NCBI GenBank assembly: GCA_958419975.1
Contig: CATZIG010000033.1
Location: forward strand, 1-13,016
Length of the DNA stretch: 13,016 bases
Source: an uncultured Collinsella sp.
Lineage (GTDB): Bacteria; Actinomycetota; Coriobacteriia; Coriobacteriales; Coriobacteriaceae
Reading direction: 5' to 3'
Under the pieces are notes generated by a model. That model made no database searches. It saw nothing but the letters and a program-made list of their open reading frames with translations, and was not told the DNA's origin. This document shows positions 6,797-13,016 of this stretch, in pieces (position 1 is the stretch's first letter; each line of letters begins with the position of its first letter). The position numbers and the translations under genes were made by a program.

Positions 6797-7879
6797 CTAA
6801 TACGGCAGAAGCCCCGCCTTTTCACGCTTCTTTTCCGAGCGATCGAACTCAATGCGATGGGCCTCAAGAAACACCGTATTGGGTCGCCACTGACGCTCAT
6901 TCGGCTGCCTTAGCGTCGCACCCGCAAAGGAAGCGTAGCCGGTCTTATCCAGCAGGTACGATCCGCACAGCCGATATTCGCCGCAAACAGGCTCAAACGA
7001 AATCAGGTGAGCATCGAATAAAGCATGTAAGTCGCGCCGAAGCAGAATACCGTTGCTGGCAACCTGCGATTTGGGTCCCGAGTAATTCTCGATATGTGCA
7101 GCCTCCAGAGCTTCGCTGACGCCGCAGTCCGACACCGCGCAACGGCCGTCATAGGCGGCAACGAGCTGCTTGCGGAACCATTGCTGCCCCAATCGCTCGC
7201 GCCTTAACGCATAGCGGACCTTTTCGTCGTCGGTCGCACCCTGTCCGGCAAACTCAATATCGACGGGCATGTGCTTCAGATAGCTCATGTCGGGCGCAAA
7301 ACGGGGGTCCGGTCCGCCTTTATGAACAGGACCGTGCAGAACAAACCATCCGTTTTCGGGCTCGAACCGTTCAACAAACGCAAGGCCGAGCACCTTGTAG
7401 CCCACCTCGGTTGCAAATATGACTCCGACTGGAACGCCACATTCCATGCAGTTGAGCATTTTACGGTTGTAATTCTGGTCTCGAGAACCAACGGCGCCTG
7501 GCGCTTGGACCGAATACTTAATGACCCACGTACCATCGTCCAAATAGAGCGGAGGTACATCGGTGTAGAAGCTCTTTTTAGAGTTATGGACCGAAAGCGC
7601 AAAGATCTTATTGGGATCTTGCTTCACCCGATCCTGGCCCGGCCAGAAGATCCCTGAATCCCGCGTTACAGGAAAGAAGTCCGAGCCAATTCTCAAACGA
7701 TACTGATACTGAGGGCTATCTTCCTTGGTGTGGTGCGGAAGGCTGGTCCAAACGCCGCCGCGCTGTTCCTCACCCAGAAACCACTCCCATGCCTCAACGT
7801 ATTCGGAAGGTACGAGACTGCAGGCGCGGTCATAGCTTGGTCCATCCATCAACGGAACAGCAAGGTCAATGTCGTTCAT
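6797..7879 (-). CDS. HNH endonuclease with probable SRA/PUA-like N-terminal domain
   Basis: This 360-residue protein ends in an HNH_2-type nuclease domain: C247 and C252, then EAAHIENY (H262), SNGILLRRDLHALFDAHL (N276, H285), and a closing PNTVFLEAHRIEF segment. Residues about 90-185 show SFYTDVPP, then WVIKYSV, a YNRKMLN stretch, and VPVGVIFATE with GYKVLGLAFVERF. This order resembles the SRA/PUA-like domain found before HNH in many putative modification-dependent (type IV) restriction enzymes. That domain call is from pattern memory and is less certain than the HNH call. The ATG at 7879 was chosen because aggtg precedes it by six bases. A GTG at 7888 would add three residues. The neighbours (zinc-ribbon proteins, AlbA_2 regulator, tRNA) suit a defence or accessory island. 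No partner methyltransferase is present. Confidence 0.85.
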   Translation of the reverse strand: MNDIDLAVPLMDGPSYDRACSLVPSEYVEAWEWFLGEEQRGGVWTSLPHHTKEDSPQYQYRLRIGSDFFPVTRDSGIFWPGQDRVKQDPNKIFALSVHNSKKSFYTDVPPLYLDDGTWVIKYSVQAPGAVGSRDQNYNRKMLNCMECGVPVGVIFATEVGYKVLGLAFVERFEPENGWFVLHGPVHKGGPDPRFAPDMSYLKHMPVDIEFAGQGATDDEKVRYALRRERLGQQWFRKQLVAAYDGRCAVSDCGVSEALEAAHIENYSGPKSQVASNGILLRRDLHALFDAHLISFEPVCGEYRLCGSYLLDKTGYASFAGATLRQPNERQWRPNTVFLEAHRIEFDRSEKKREKAGLLPY

Positions 7880-8031
7880 CGCCAGCACCTACAACCATAC
7901 GAACGCGAGTCATGCCCCTCAATAATATGGCCGGAAGTCAATTATTACGAGATCTCATTCCGCGATCGGCACATCGTTGATGCTCTCGGTTTGCCGCTGG
8001 CGCGCTTGTACCCCGCTACCCCACTTCCCCG

Positions 8032-8037
8032 TATACT
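8032..8037 (+). promoter_or_regulatory. Possible -10 box for the gene at 8095
   Basis: TATACT lies 58 nt before the start codon and about 46 nt before the ribosome binding site. The best -35 candidate, TTGTAC (8006-8011), is 20 nt away, which is longer than usual. The promoter is therefore tentative. Confidence 0.4.
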
Positions 8038-8094
8038 GATGTAACACGTGTTTCATCCGGGCTTGTTGGGCCGGATTGTTCATGGGAGGGTCTT

Positions 8095-8586
8095 ATGGCT
8101 GCTTCGAATCCACCTAAGGGGAGCGTTTCTTCTTCGTCCATCAAGCCGGTGACGCGCAAGGCCGTGCGCTGCCAGCGCGAGGTCGCCTGGCTTGTCACGC
8201 AGGCAGCGGGCAGGCTTGTGGCGACCACTCAGGACGTCAATGCGCCTACGCCGAGCTTTGTGTTAGCGGCGGCGCTGGATTTTGTGCGCCAATTGGAACT
8301 TGCCGCACAAGAAGACGGTAGCCATCTTGGCTACCAGGACGCCATGACGCCCGACCTGCAAACGTTCTGCCACATGGCCAAGTTGCCCGCCGCGCCCAAT
8401 GCGCTTTCGGACGCAGGCTACATGTTTACGCTCTCGGGCGCGGACCTTATCCGTGACATCTATGCATACTGCAGCGAGCTCGCCGAGCGCCACGTCTTTG
8501 ACGCGGCAGAAGTCAAACCGGGAAATGTCATCAAGCTGGTTCTTAGGCTGTTCTTGATGGACGGGTTCGGGGCCATGCCGGCGTAA
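8095..8586 (+). CDS. Hypothetical protein of unknown family
   Basis: The 163-residue product was not recognised. It has a Ser/Pro-rich start, a basic stretch RKAVRCQREVAW (21-32), and then an alpha-helical-looking soluble body with no membrane segment, no cysteine pairs and no recognisable catalytic motif. The start is well supported: gggaggg (8084-8090) is followed by ATG after four bases, and a possible -10 box lies upstream. The gene is divergent from the HNH nuclease gene across about 215 nt and convergent with the AlbA_2 gene, with 100 nt between stops that hold no clear terminator. It could be an accessory or regulatory protein, but nothing in the sequence shows this. Confidence 0.75.
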   Translation: MAASNPPKGSVSSSSIKPVTRKAVRCQREVAWLVTQAAGRLVATTQDVNAPTPSFVLAAALDFVRQLELAAQEDGSHLGYQDAMTPDLQTFCHMAKLPAAPNALSDAGYMFTLSGADLIRDIYAYCSELAERHVFDAAEVKPGNVIKLVLRLFLMDGFGAMPA

Positions 8587-8686
8587 GCCGAGTCTTTAGC
8601 ATCACCGTCGACTGGGCAACAACCGCTTTACCTTAATGGACGCCAATCGAGAGTCGATTATTGGGTCGCCTCGTCCACTAACGCAT

Positions 8687-10153
8687 CTATCCCACGCGCT
8701 CCGACAGTCGATACTTGCGGTTGCGGCTCGTCGCCGGCGCCGTGGGCTCAAGCTCGCCTTGAGCAATGAGCGCGTTGACGCGCGACCTAACCTGGGAAAT
8801 TGTGAGCCCTGTGTGCTCTGCCAGCTCGCGCGTCCCCAGCTCGCCGTAGTGTTTGAGTGCCGTCACAATTAAGCCCCCGCCATGATCGACCGGCTCGATC
8901 TTTGAACGGTAAAGTACGACCTTGAACCGATCGAATCCCGGGCAGAACAGGGGCTCGGCCAGACCATGCGCGCGCATGGCATCGATCATCATCGGGATGC
9001 CCGAGCCATTGCCCTCAGCCGGCGAACCTGCGCCATCCGGCAGCGGGACAATCGACATGAGCTTCACAAGCGTCGCGTTACGGCATCGGGAGCTGCCGTC
9101 AAACAAGTTCTCACGAGTCTTTCCCCCGTAAAGGCCGCCAGGATTCGTCACCTCGACACGATCGTCAAAGACGTCGACGGCAATCGATTGTCCACAGAAC
9201 CGATCCCCGTATTCTCGATGGATTACGGCGTTGGCGATTGCCTCGCGCAGAACCTCCTCGGGAATCTCAAGCGAGTCGACACGCGAGACGCCTTGGACGG
9301 TCGAGGTTCGCCGCAAATTCTTGGCGACGGCTGCGACGGCATCCGAGATCATCTCGCCCAACGTTCCCTCACAGATTGTGCGGTCCATGAACCTCAGCGA
9401 CCCCGCCATGCCCTTCTGAGTTCCCGCATGGACAGCCACGTCAATGAAGAGCTTGGGATAGAACTGCTGAGGGTAGGTGCCCACAACTAGGAGTCCAGCC
9501 TTGGTGACATTGCCCCGGAAGTCGAGGAAATTCAGACGCTCCATCTTTGTCTTCTTGTCCGCCGCACCGCGCATCGCTCGAGGCGTCAACGAATAGGCAC
9601 GCTCTATCGTGCGGTCGACCAGCGACTCGTCGAGATCGCCCGCACTCGTGCCGGGCACCGCATCGCGGTCGCTAGGACTCGTCCGTTCATATGACGACAG
9701 TGCCAAAACCTCGGTCGACGAAAGCGGAACATCTTTGTCATCGATGCGTTTGTAGCTGCCACCTTGAGCGCCCCGCTCTATGACATAGCAAGGCTTGCTC
9801 GACGGGTCGAGCTCCTCAATCGTGATGACCAGAACCACGGTGCCCTGGAGCTCCACGCGCTCAATGGTGTATTTGGGCGGATTGGCCAGCTTTCCGCGAC
9901 CGCCGGCATCGCCCATGCCCGCCACGAATTGGTTGAGCACTTTCTCGGTCTCAAAGTTTGCAACTGGGACAAAACCCGCGCGCTCGCTCACTCCGAGTAC
10001 GATGATGCCGCCGGCGGTGTTTGCGAAAGCGCTGACCGTTTCCCATACGTCGCGGGAAAGCGTCGTGGCGCTCTCCTTGACCTCGACGTTAAAATCGTCC
10101 GAGCCCATGCGCCTTAAAGACTCGAGCAGACCGGTCAGTTCGTTTTCGTTCAT
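8687..10153 (-). CDS. AlbA_2/HATPase/winged-helix protein (COG2865-type regulator)
   Basis: The 488-residue protein has three recognisable parts. The N-terminal AlbA_2 (Schlafen-type) domain covers about 22-150, with VEVKESATTL and AFANTAGGIIVLGVSE. The GHKL-type HATPase_c_4 domain covers about 295-415, with the N-box EAIANAVIHREY (304-315), VTNPGGL and the glycine loop EGNGSGIP (380-387). A C-terminal winged helix covers about 433-470 (TRELAEHTGLTISQVRSRV). Proteins of this layout are usually annotated as ATP-binding transcriptional regulators; their ligands and targets are mostly unknown. The ATG at 10153 was chosen because aaagga lies seven bases upstream. The GTG at 10159 would leave only one base. 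Iterated TCTCTC/GAGAGA boxes upstream could be its own operator, which is inference. Confidence 0.9.
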   Translation of the reverse strand: MNENELTGLLESLRRMGSDDFNVEVKESATTLSRDVWETVSAFANTAGGIIVLGVSERAGFVPVANFETEKVLNQFVAGMGDAGGRGKLANPPKYTIERVELQGTVVLVITIEELDPSSKPCYVIERGAQGGSYKRIDDKDVPLSSTEVLALSSYERTSPSDRDAVPGTSAGDLDESLVDRTIERAYSLTPRAMRGAADKKTKMERLNFLDFRGNVTKAGLLVVGTYPQQFYPKLFIDVAVHAGTQKGMAGSLRFMDRTICEGTLGEMISDAVAAVAKNLRRTSTVQGVSRVDSLEIPEEVLREAIANAVIHREYGDRFCGQSIAVDVFDDRVEVTNPGGLYGGKTRENLFDGSSRCRNATLVKLMSIVPLPDGAGSPAEGNGSGIPMMIDAMRAHGLAEPLFCPGFDRFKVVLYRSKIEPVDHGGGLIVTALKHYGELGTRELAEHTGLTISQVRSRVNALIAQGELEPTAPATSRNRKYRLSERVG

Positions 10154-10207
10154 CTGCACGTCCTTTCGCTCGGTTCTGCGGAGAATGCCGCGAATAAATT
10201 TCCTTCG

Positions 10208-10450
10208 TCTCTCAGTTATCTCTCGTAATTATCTCTTGTCTCTCACTCATCTTTCGTCTTAGAAATCAATGAGAGATGAGAGATGGACTGTTCAACATTT
10301 GCTTCATTAAAACATCTTTTTGCAGGTAGAACAATCAACAATCAGCTAATACCATTGCGGTTCATCTCCATACGTCACCGCTATCTCTCGTAATTATCTC
10401 TCAGTTATCTGTCATTTCTTGTATTAGAGATGAGTGAAAGACGAGAGATA
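10208..10450. repeat. Iterated TCTCTC / GAGAGA boxes in two clusters
   Basis: The 19-nt sequence atctctcgtaattatctct occurs exactly at 10218-10236 and again at 10383-10401. The 14-nt tctctcagttatct occurs at 10208-10221 and 10397-10410. Inverted versions follow each cluster: gagagatgagagatg (10271-10285), and agagatgag (10426-10434) with acgagagata (10441-10450). The last is the exact complement of tatctctcgt (10382-10391). Two similar clusters about 165 bp apart, each able to fold back, suggest a multi-site operator or a duplicated element. The bound factor is unknown; the neighbouring AlbA_2 protein is a candidate. Confidence 0.8.
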
Positions 10451-10462
10451 AAAGATGCCGCG

Positions 10463-10576
10463 CGTGGATATTTGGACGGTTTTTGGGCTTTTGGCGGTCG
10501 ATTTCGTCCGAAAATCCACGCTCATCCGGCGGGCGTCTGAAAATCCACGCTCGTGTGTCCGAAAATCCACGCTCGT
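10463..10576. repeat. Three tandem copies (and one inverted) of an aaaatccacgctc unit
   Basis: A 20-nt unit, gtcYgaaaatccacgctcRt, occurs at 10506-10525, 10535-10554 and 10557-10576. Any two copies differ at no more than two positions. A shorter inverted version at 10463-10478 matches 14 of 16 bases of the complement of 10505-10520. The start-to-start spacings are 29 and 22 nt. The last copy ends nine bases before the putative -35 box of the protease gene. It may be a dispersed intergenic repeat or an activator-site array. Confidence 0.85.
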
Positions 10577-10584
10577 GCGGCAGA

Positions 10585-10612
10585 TTGGTCGAGGGCCCCA
10601 TATGGGTATACT
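10585..10612 (+). promoter_or_regulatory. Likely promoter of the M16C protease gene
   Basis: The -10 box TATACT (10607-10612) is preceded by a TG at 10603-10604 and by a weak -35, TTGGTC (10585-10590), at 16-nt spacing. A start near 10619 would give a leader of about 46 nt. The -10 is strong and the -35 weak, so an upstream activator or the tandem repeats may help. Confidence 0.6.
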
Positions 10613-10632
10613 CTCGGGGATTCGACTCGATT

Positions 10633-10648
10633 CGCCCCCGCTGGGGCG
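10633..10648 (+). promoter_or_regulatory. Leader hairpin two bases before the protease ribosome binding site
   Basis: A perfect 6-bp GC stem, cgcccc/ggggcg, with the loop cgct ends two bases before the aaaggag Shine-Dalgarno sequence (10651-10657). It is stable and well placed to influence ribosome access or mRNA stability. It has no T-run and is not a terminator. A regulatory role is inference. Confidence 0.4.
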
Positions 10649-10664
10649 TCAAAGGAGACTGCAT

Positions 10665-13016
10665 ATGCCCACCACCTCAACCGACCCGCGCGCCGCTGCC
10701 GCCGCGCTGCTGGCGCCTGGCACCACCTGTCACGGCTTTGCCGTCGAGCGCTTCGAGACCGTGCCCGAGCTCGACTCGGACGCCTACGTGCTGCGCCACA
10801 CTGCCTCGGGCGCTCGCCTGCTGTACCTGGCGTGCGACGACGAAAACAAGGCCTTTGCCATTGGCTTTAAGACGCCGCCGGCCGATTCCACCGGCGTGTT
10901 CCATATTCTTGAGCACTCGGTGCTGTGCGGATCGGCCAAGTTTCCCGTCAAGGAGCCGTTTGTCGACCTGATCAAGAGCTCCATGCAGACGTTCCTCAAC
11001 GCCATGACCTACCCCGACAAGACCATCTACCCCGTTGCCACCACCAACGAGCAGGATCTGTACAACCTGATGGACGTGTACCTGGACGCGGTGTTCAACC
11101 CGGCCATCTATACCAAGCCCACCATTTTTGAGCAGGAGGGCTGGCACTACGAGCTGGACCTGCCGGAGAGCGTCGAGGGCGAGGGCGGCGGCAGCTCCGC
11201 GAGCCTGCGCGAGGGCAAGCTGCGCTATAACGGTGTGGTGTTCAACGAGATGAAGGGTGCGCTGTCCGACCCCATGAGCGTGCTGGACGACGCCGTCAAC
11301 GCCGCGCTCTATCCCGACACCGCCTATGCGCACGAGAGTGGCGGCCACCCGCGCGCGATTCCCGCACTCACCTACGAGCAGTTCCTGGACACGCACGCGC
11401 GCCACTACAATCCTTCCAACTCCTACATCACGCTTTACGGCGACCTGGACGTGGACCGCGCCCTGGCCTTTTTGGACGAGCGCTATCTGTCGCAGCCGAG
11501 TGCCGCGAGCCGCCGCATGGACGCTGCCGTCGCCGCCGGCGAGGACCCGTCCACGCTGGCGCCCAATCCGCTGGGCGTGCAGGCGCCCGTGACCTGCGAG
11601 TACAAGCGCATCGAGATGGCTACCACGCCCGAGAACGCCCTGGTGGGCCTGGGCCTTGTGCTGGGCAGCGCGCTCGACCGCAAGCGCACGATCGCAGCGG
11701 ATATCCTGTTCGAGGCGCTGCTGGGCTCCAACGAAGCGCCGGTTAAGAAGGCCATTCTGTCCGCCGGCCTGGGCGGCAACGTGGCGAGCTACACCGCGGC
11801 CGAGAGCCTGCAGCCCTACGAGCTCATCATGCTGCAAAACGCGCAGCCCGGCGTGGCGCGCGAGCTGCGCCGCGTGTTCCAGGACGCCTGCCGCGACCTA
11901 TGCGAGCATGGCGTTCCGCGCGAGCGCCTGGAAGCCATCATCAGCAGCAACGAATACGACCTGCGCCAGCGCGACTACGGTATCGCCGACGGCGTGGCCA
12001 TTGCGTGCGACGCGCTAAGCACCTGGCTCTACGATGACGACGCCGCGACGCTGGCGCTCAAGTACGGCCCGGTGTACGAGGAGCTGCGTGGCGAGCTGGA
12101 CGGCAGCTATTTTGAGGACCTGCTGCGCGAACTGGTGCTGCAGAACGATCACATGGCACTGGTCGAGCTGGTGCCGGTGGACGCCACCGAGGGTTCGGAG
12201 GGTGCCGAGGCCGCCGAGCTGGCAGCCAAGCGGGACGCCATGACCGATGCCGAGCTGGCCGACGTGGTCGAGCGCACGGCAGCACTGCGTGCCGCACAGG
12301 AGGCGGAAGACACACCCGAGGCCAAGGCCACACTGCCGCGTCTGCGCGTGTCCGACATTGGCGAGGCGCGCCCCGAGCCGCCGCTGGTCGTGGACACGAC
12401 CGCGCCCATCCCCTGCCTGCGCCACGGCATCCCCACCAACCGTCTGGACTACGCCATGCAGTATTTCGACCTGAGCTGCGTCGCGTTTGAGGATCTGCCC
12501 TATGTGACGCTGCTCTGCCGCCTGCTCAAGCAGCTGCCCACACGCGAGCATTCGGCCGAGGAGCTCGACAATTTACTTGCCGGCAAACTGGGCTTTTTGA
12601 GCTTTACGACCGAGGTCATGACGCAGCCCGAAGTGGACGGCGTGCGCCCCTACTTGCTGGTGAGCGCCGGCGCCCTGTCCGAAAAGATCGACGCGCTGGC
12701 GAGCCTACCGCGCGAGGTGTGGTCGAGCACATTGCTGGCGGACGCCGATGCCGACCGCGTGCGCGACGTGCTCACGCAGATTCGTATTGGGCTTGAGCAG
12801 GGCTTTATCAACAACGGCCACTCGGCGGCGCTCGGTCGCGCGATGAGCTACAGCTCGCCTTCGGCCGTGGTGCGTGAGCAGCTCTCGGGCGTGGACTTCT
12901 ACCTGTTCCTGCGCGATCTGCTCGACCACTTTGACGAGCGCGTGGACGGGCTGCGTACCAAGCTTGCCGAGCTGGCAGGCCGCATCTTTGTGGCCGATGG
13001 CTGCATGGCGAGCTTT
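10665..13016 (+). CDS. M16C (PreP/insulinase-type) zinc metalloprotease, 3' end outside window
   Basis: The frame is open from ATG 10665 to the window edge, 784 codons, without a stop. PreP-type proteins are usually near 970-1000 residues, so about 200 are missing. The inverted zinc motif HILEH (H80, E83, H84) and the distal ligand region VVFNEMKGALSDP (E195) are intact, so the enzyme should be active. The second, catalytically silent M16 half follows (about 270-470). An M16C-associated segment comes after it (about 475-740), with LPRLRVSDI and TNRLDYAMQYFDLS. These proteases form a closed chamber that degrades peptides; a cytosolic location is likely since no signal peptide is seen. A Gly/Ser-rich insert at about 173-182 is unusual but short. 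The ATG follows aaaggag by seven bases. The gene is transcribed divergently from the AlbA_2 gene. Confidence 0.95.
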   Translation, partial: MPTTSTDPRAAAAALLAPGTTCHGFAVERFETVPELDSDAYVLRHTASGARLLYLACDDENKAFAIGFKTPPADSTGVFHILEHSVLCGSAKFPVKEPFVDLIKSSMQTFLNAMTYPDKTIYPVATTNEQDLYNLMDVYLDAVFNPAIYTKPTIFEQEGWHYELDLPESVEGEGGGSSASLREGKLRYNGVVFNEMKGALSDPMSVLDDAVNAALYPDTAYAHESGGHPRAIPALTYEQFLDTHARHYNPSNSYITLYGDLDVDRALAFLDERYLSQPSAASRRMDAAVAAGEDPSTLAPNPLGVQAPVTCEYKRIEMATTPENALVGLGLVLGSALDRKRTIAADILFEALLGSNEAPVKKAILSAGLGGNVASYTAAESLQPYELIMLQNAQPGVARELRRVFQDACRDLCEHGVPRERLEAIISSNEYDLRQRDYGIADGVAIACDALSTWLYDDDAATLALKYGPVYEELRGELDGSYFEDLLRELVLQNDHMALVELVPVDATEGSEGAEAAELAAKRDAMTDAELADVVERTAALRAAQEAEDTPEAKATLPRLRVSDIGEARPEPPLVVDTTAPIPCLRHGIPTNRLDYAMQYFDLSCVAFEDLPYVTLLCRLLKQLPTREHSAEELDNLLAGKLGFLSFTTEVMTQPEVDGVRPYLLVSAGALSEKIDALASLPREVWSSTLLADADADRVRDVLTQIRIGLEQGFINNGHSAALGRAMSYSSPSAVVREQLSGVDFYLFLRDLLDHFDERVDGLRTKLAELAGRIFVADGCMASF

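Larger units (their letters stand above)
10154..10664. other. 511-bp divergent intergenic region with two repeat families
   Basis: This region separates the AlbA_2 gene (-) from the M16C protease gene (+). From 10201 to about 10456 it is clearly poorer in GC than its neighbours and holds pyrimidine/purine boxes in two clusters separated by about 90 nt of AT-rich sequence. From 10463 to 10576 it holds tandem and inverted copies of a different unit. From 10585 to 10657 it holds the protease promoter, a small hairpin and the ribosome binding site. The only open frame in it (minus, 87 codons) runs through the repeats, has no ribosome binding site and is not called. Confidence 0.8.

Noticed and set aside
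10506..10576. CRISPR array
   Set aside because: The 20-nt units are separated by only 2-9 nt, too short for spacers, and there are no cas genes.
10401..10664. 87-codon minus-strand frame with a repeated ERGFSD peptide
   Set aside because: The peptide repeat comes from the DNA repeats at 10506-10576. The frame lacks a ribosome binding site and overlaps the protease promoter.
10677..11837. 386-codon minus-strand frame
   Set aside because: It is antisense to the well-supported M16C protease and has no domain or start signal.

Overview
The window looks like chromosomal DNA from a GC-rich actinobacterium. I think a Collinsella-like member of the Coriobacteriia is most likely. This rests on the GC-rich codon usage, the AGGAG-type ribosome binding sites and the mix of protein families; no rRNA or other decisive marker is present, so the assignment is inference.

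Layout. (1) Positions 1-174 are non-coding and hold two perfect palindromic structures: a 23-bp inverted repeat at 38-99 and a 13-bp one at 147-176 that covers the glmM stop codon. (2) Positions 175-5074 carry three minus-strand genes, read from high to low coordinates: a ten-helix DMT/EamA transporter, a large membrane-anchored DUF4012 surface protein, and glmM (phosphoglucosamine mutase). A terminator-like hairpin lies between the last two. (3) A plus-strand tRNA-Val(GAC) at 5364-5438 has a clear promoter and an intrinsic terminator. (4) Positions 5665-10153 look like an accessory block next to the tRNA. It holds a DUF5710/zinc-ribbon protein (+), a small two-CxxC protein (-), an HNH nuclease with a probable SRA/PUA-like recognition domain (-), an unrecognised 163-residue protein (+) and an AlbA_2/HATPase/winged-helix protein of the COG2865 type (-). 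(5) Positions 10154-10664 form a 511-bp divergent intergenic region with two families of short repeats, then a promoter and a small hairpin. (6) From 10665 to the window end runs an M16C (PreP/insulinase-type) zinc metalloprotease, cut off by the window edge at residue 784.

How it fits together. GlmM makes glucosamine-1-phosphate for UDP-GlcNAc and hence the cell wall, and the DUF4012 protein is probably displayed on the cell envelope, so region 2 is plausibly envelope-related. The tRNA-adjacent block resembles an integration or defence hotspot: it combines a candidate modification-sensing nuclease, small zinc-binding proteins and an AlbA_2 regulator. No integrase, transposase or duplicated tRNA end was seen, so mobility is not shown. 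The most unusual non-coding signals are the iterated TCTCTC/GAGAGA boxes upstream of the AlbA_2 gene and the three tandem copies of a 20-nt unit just upstream of the protease promoter.
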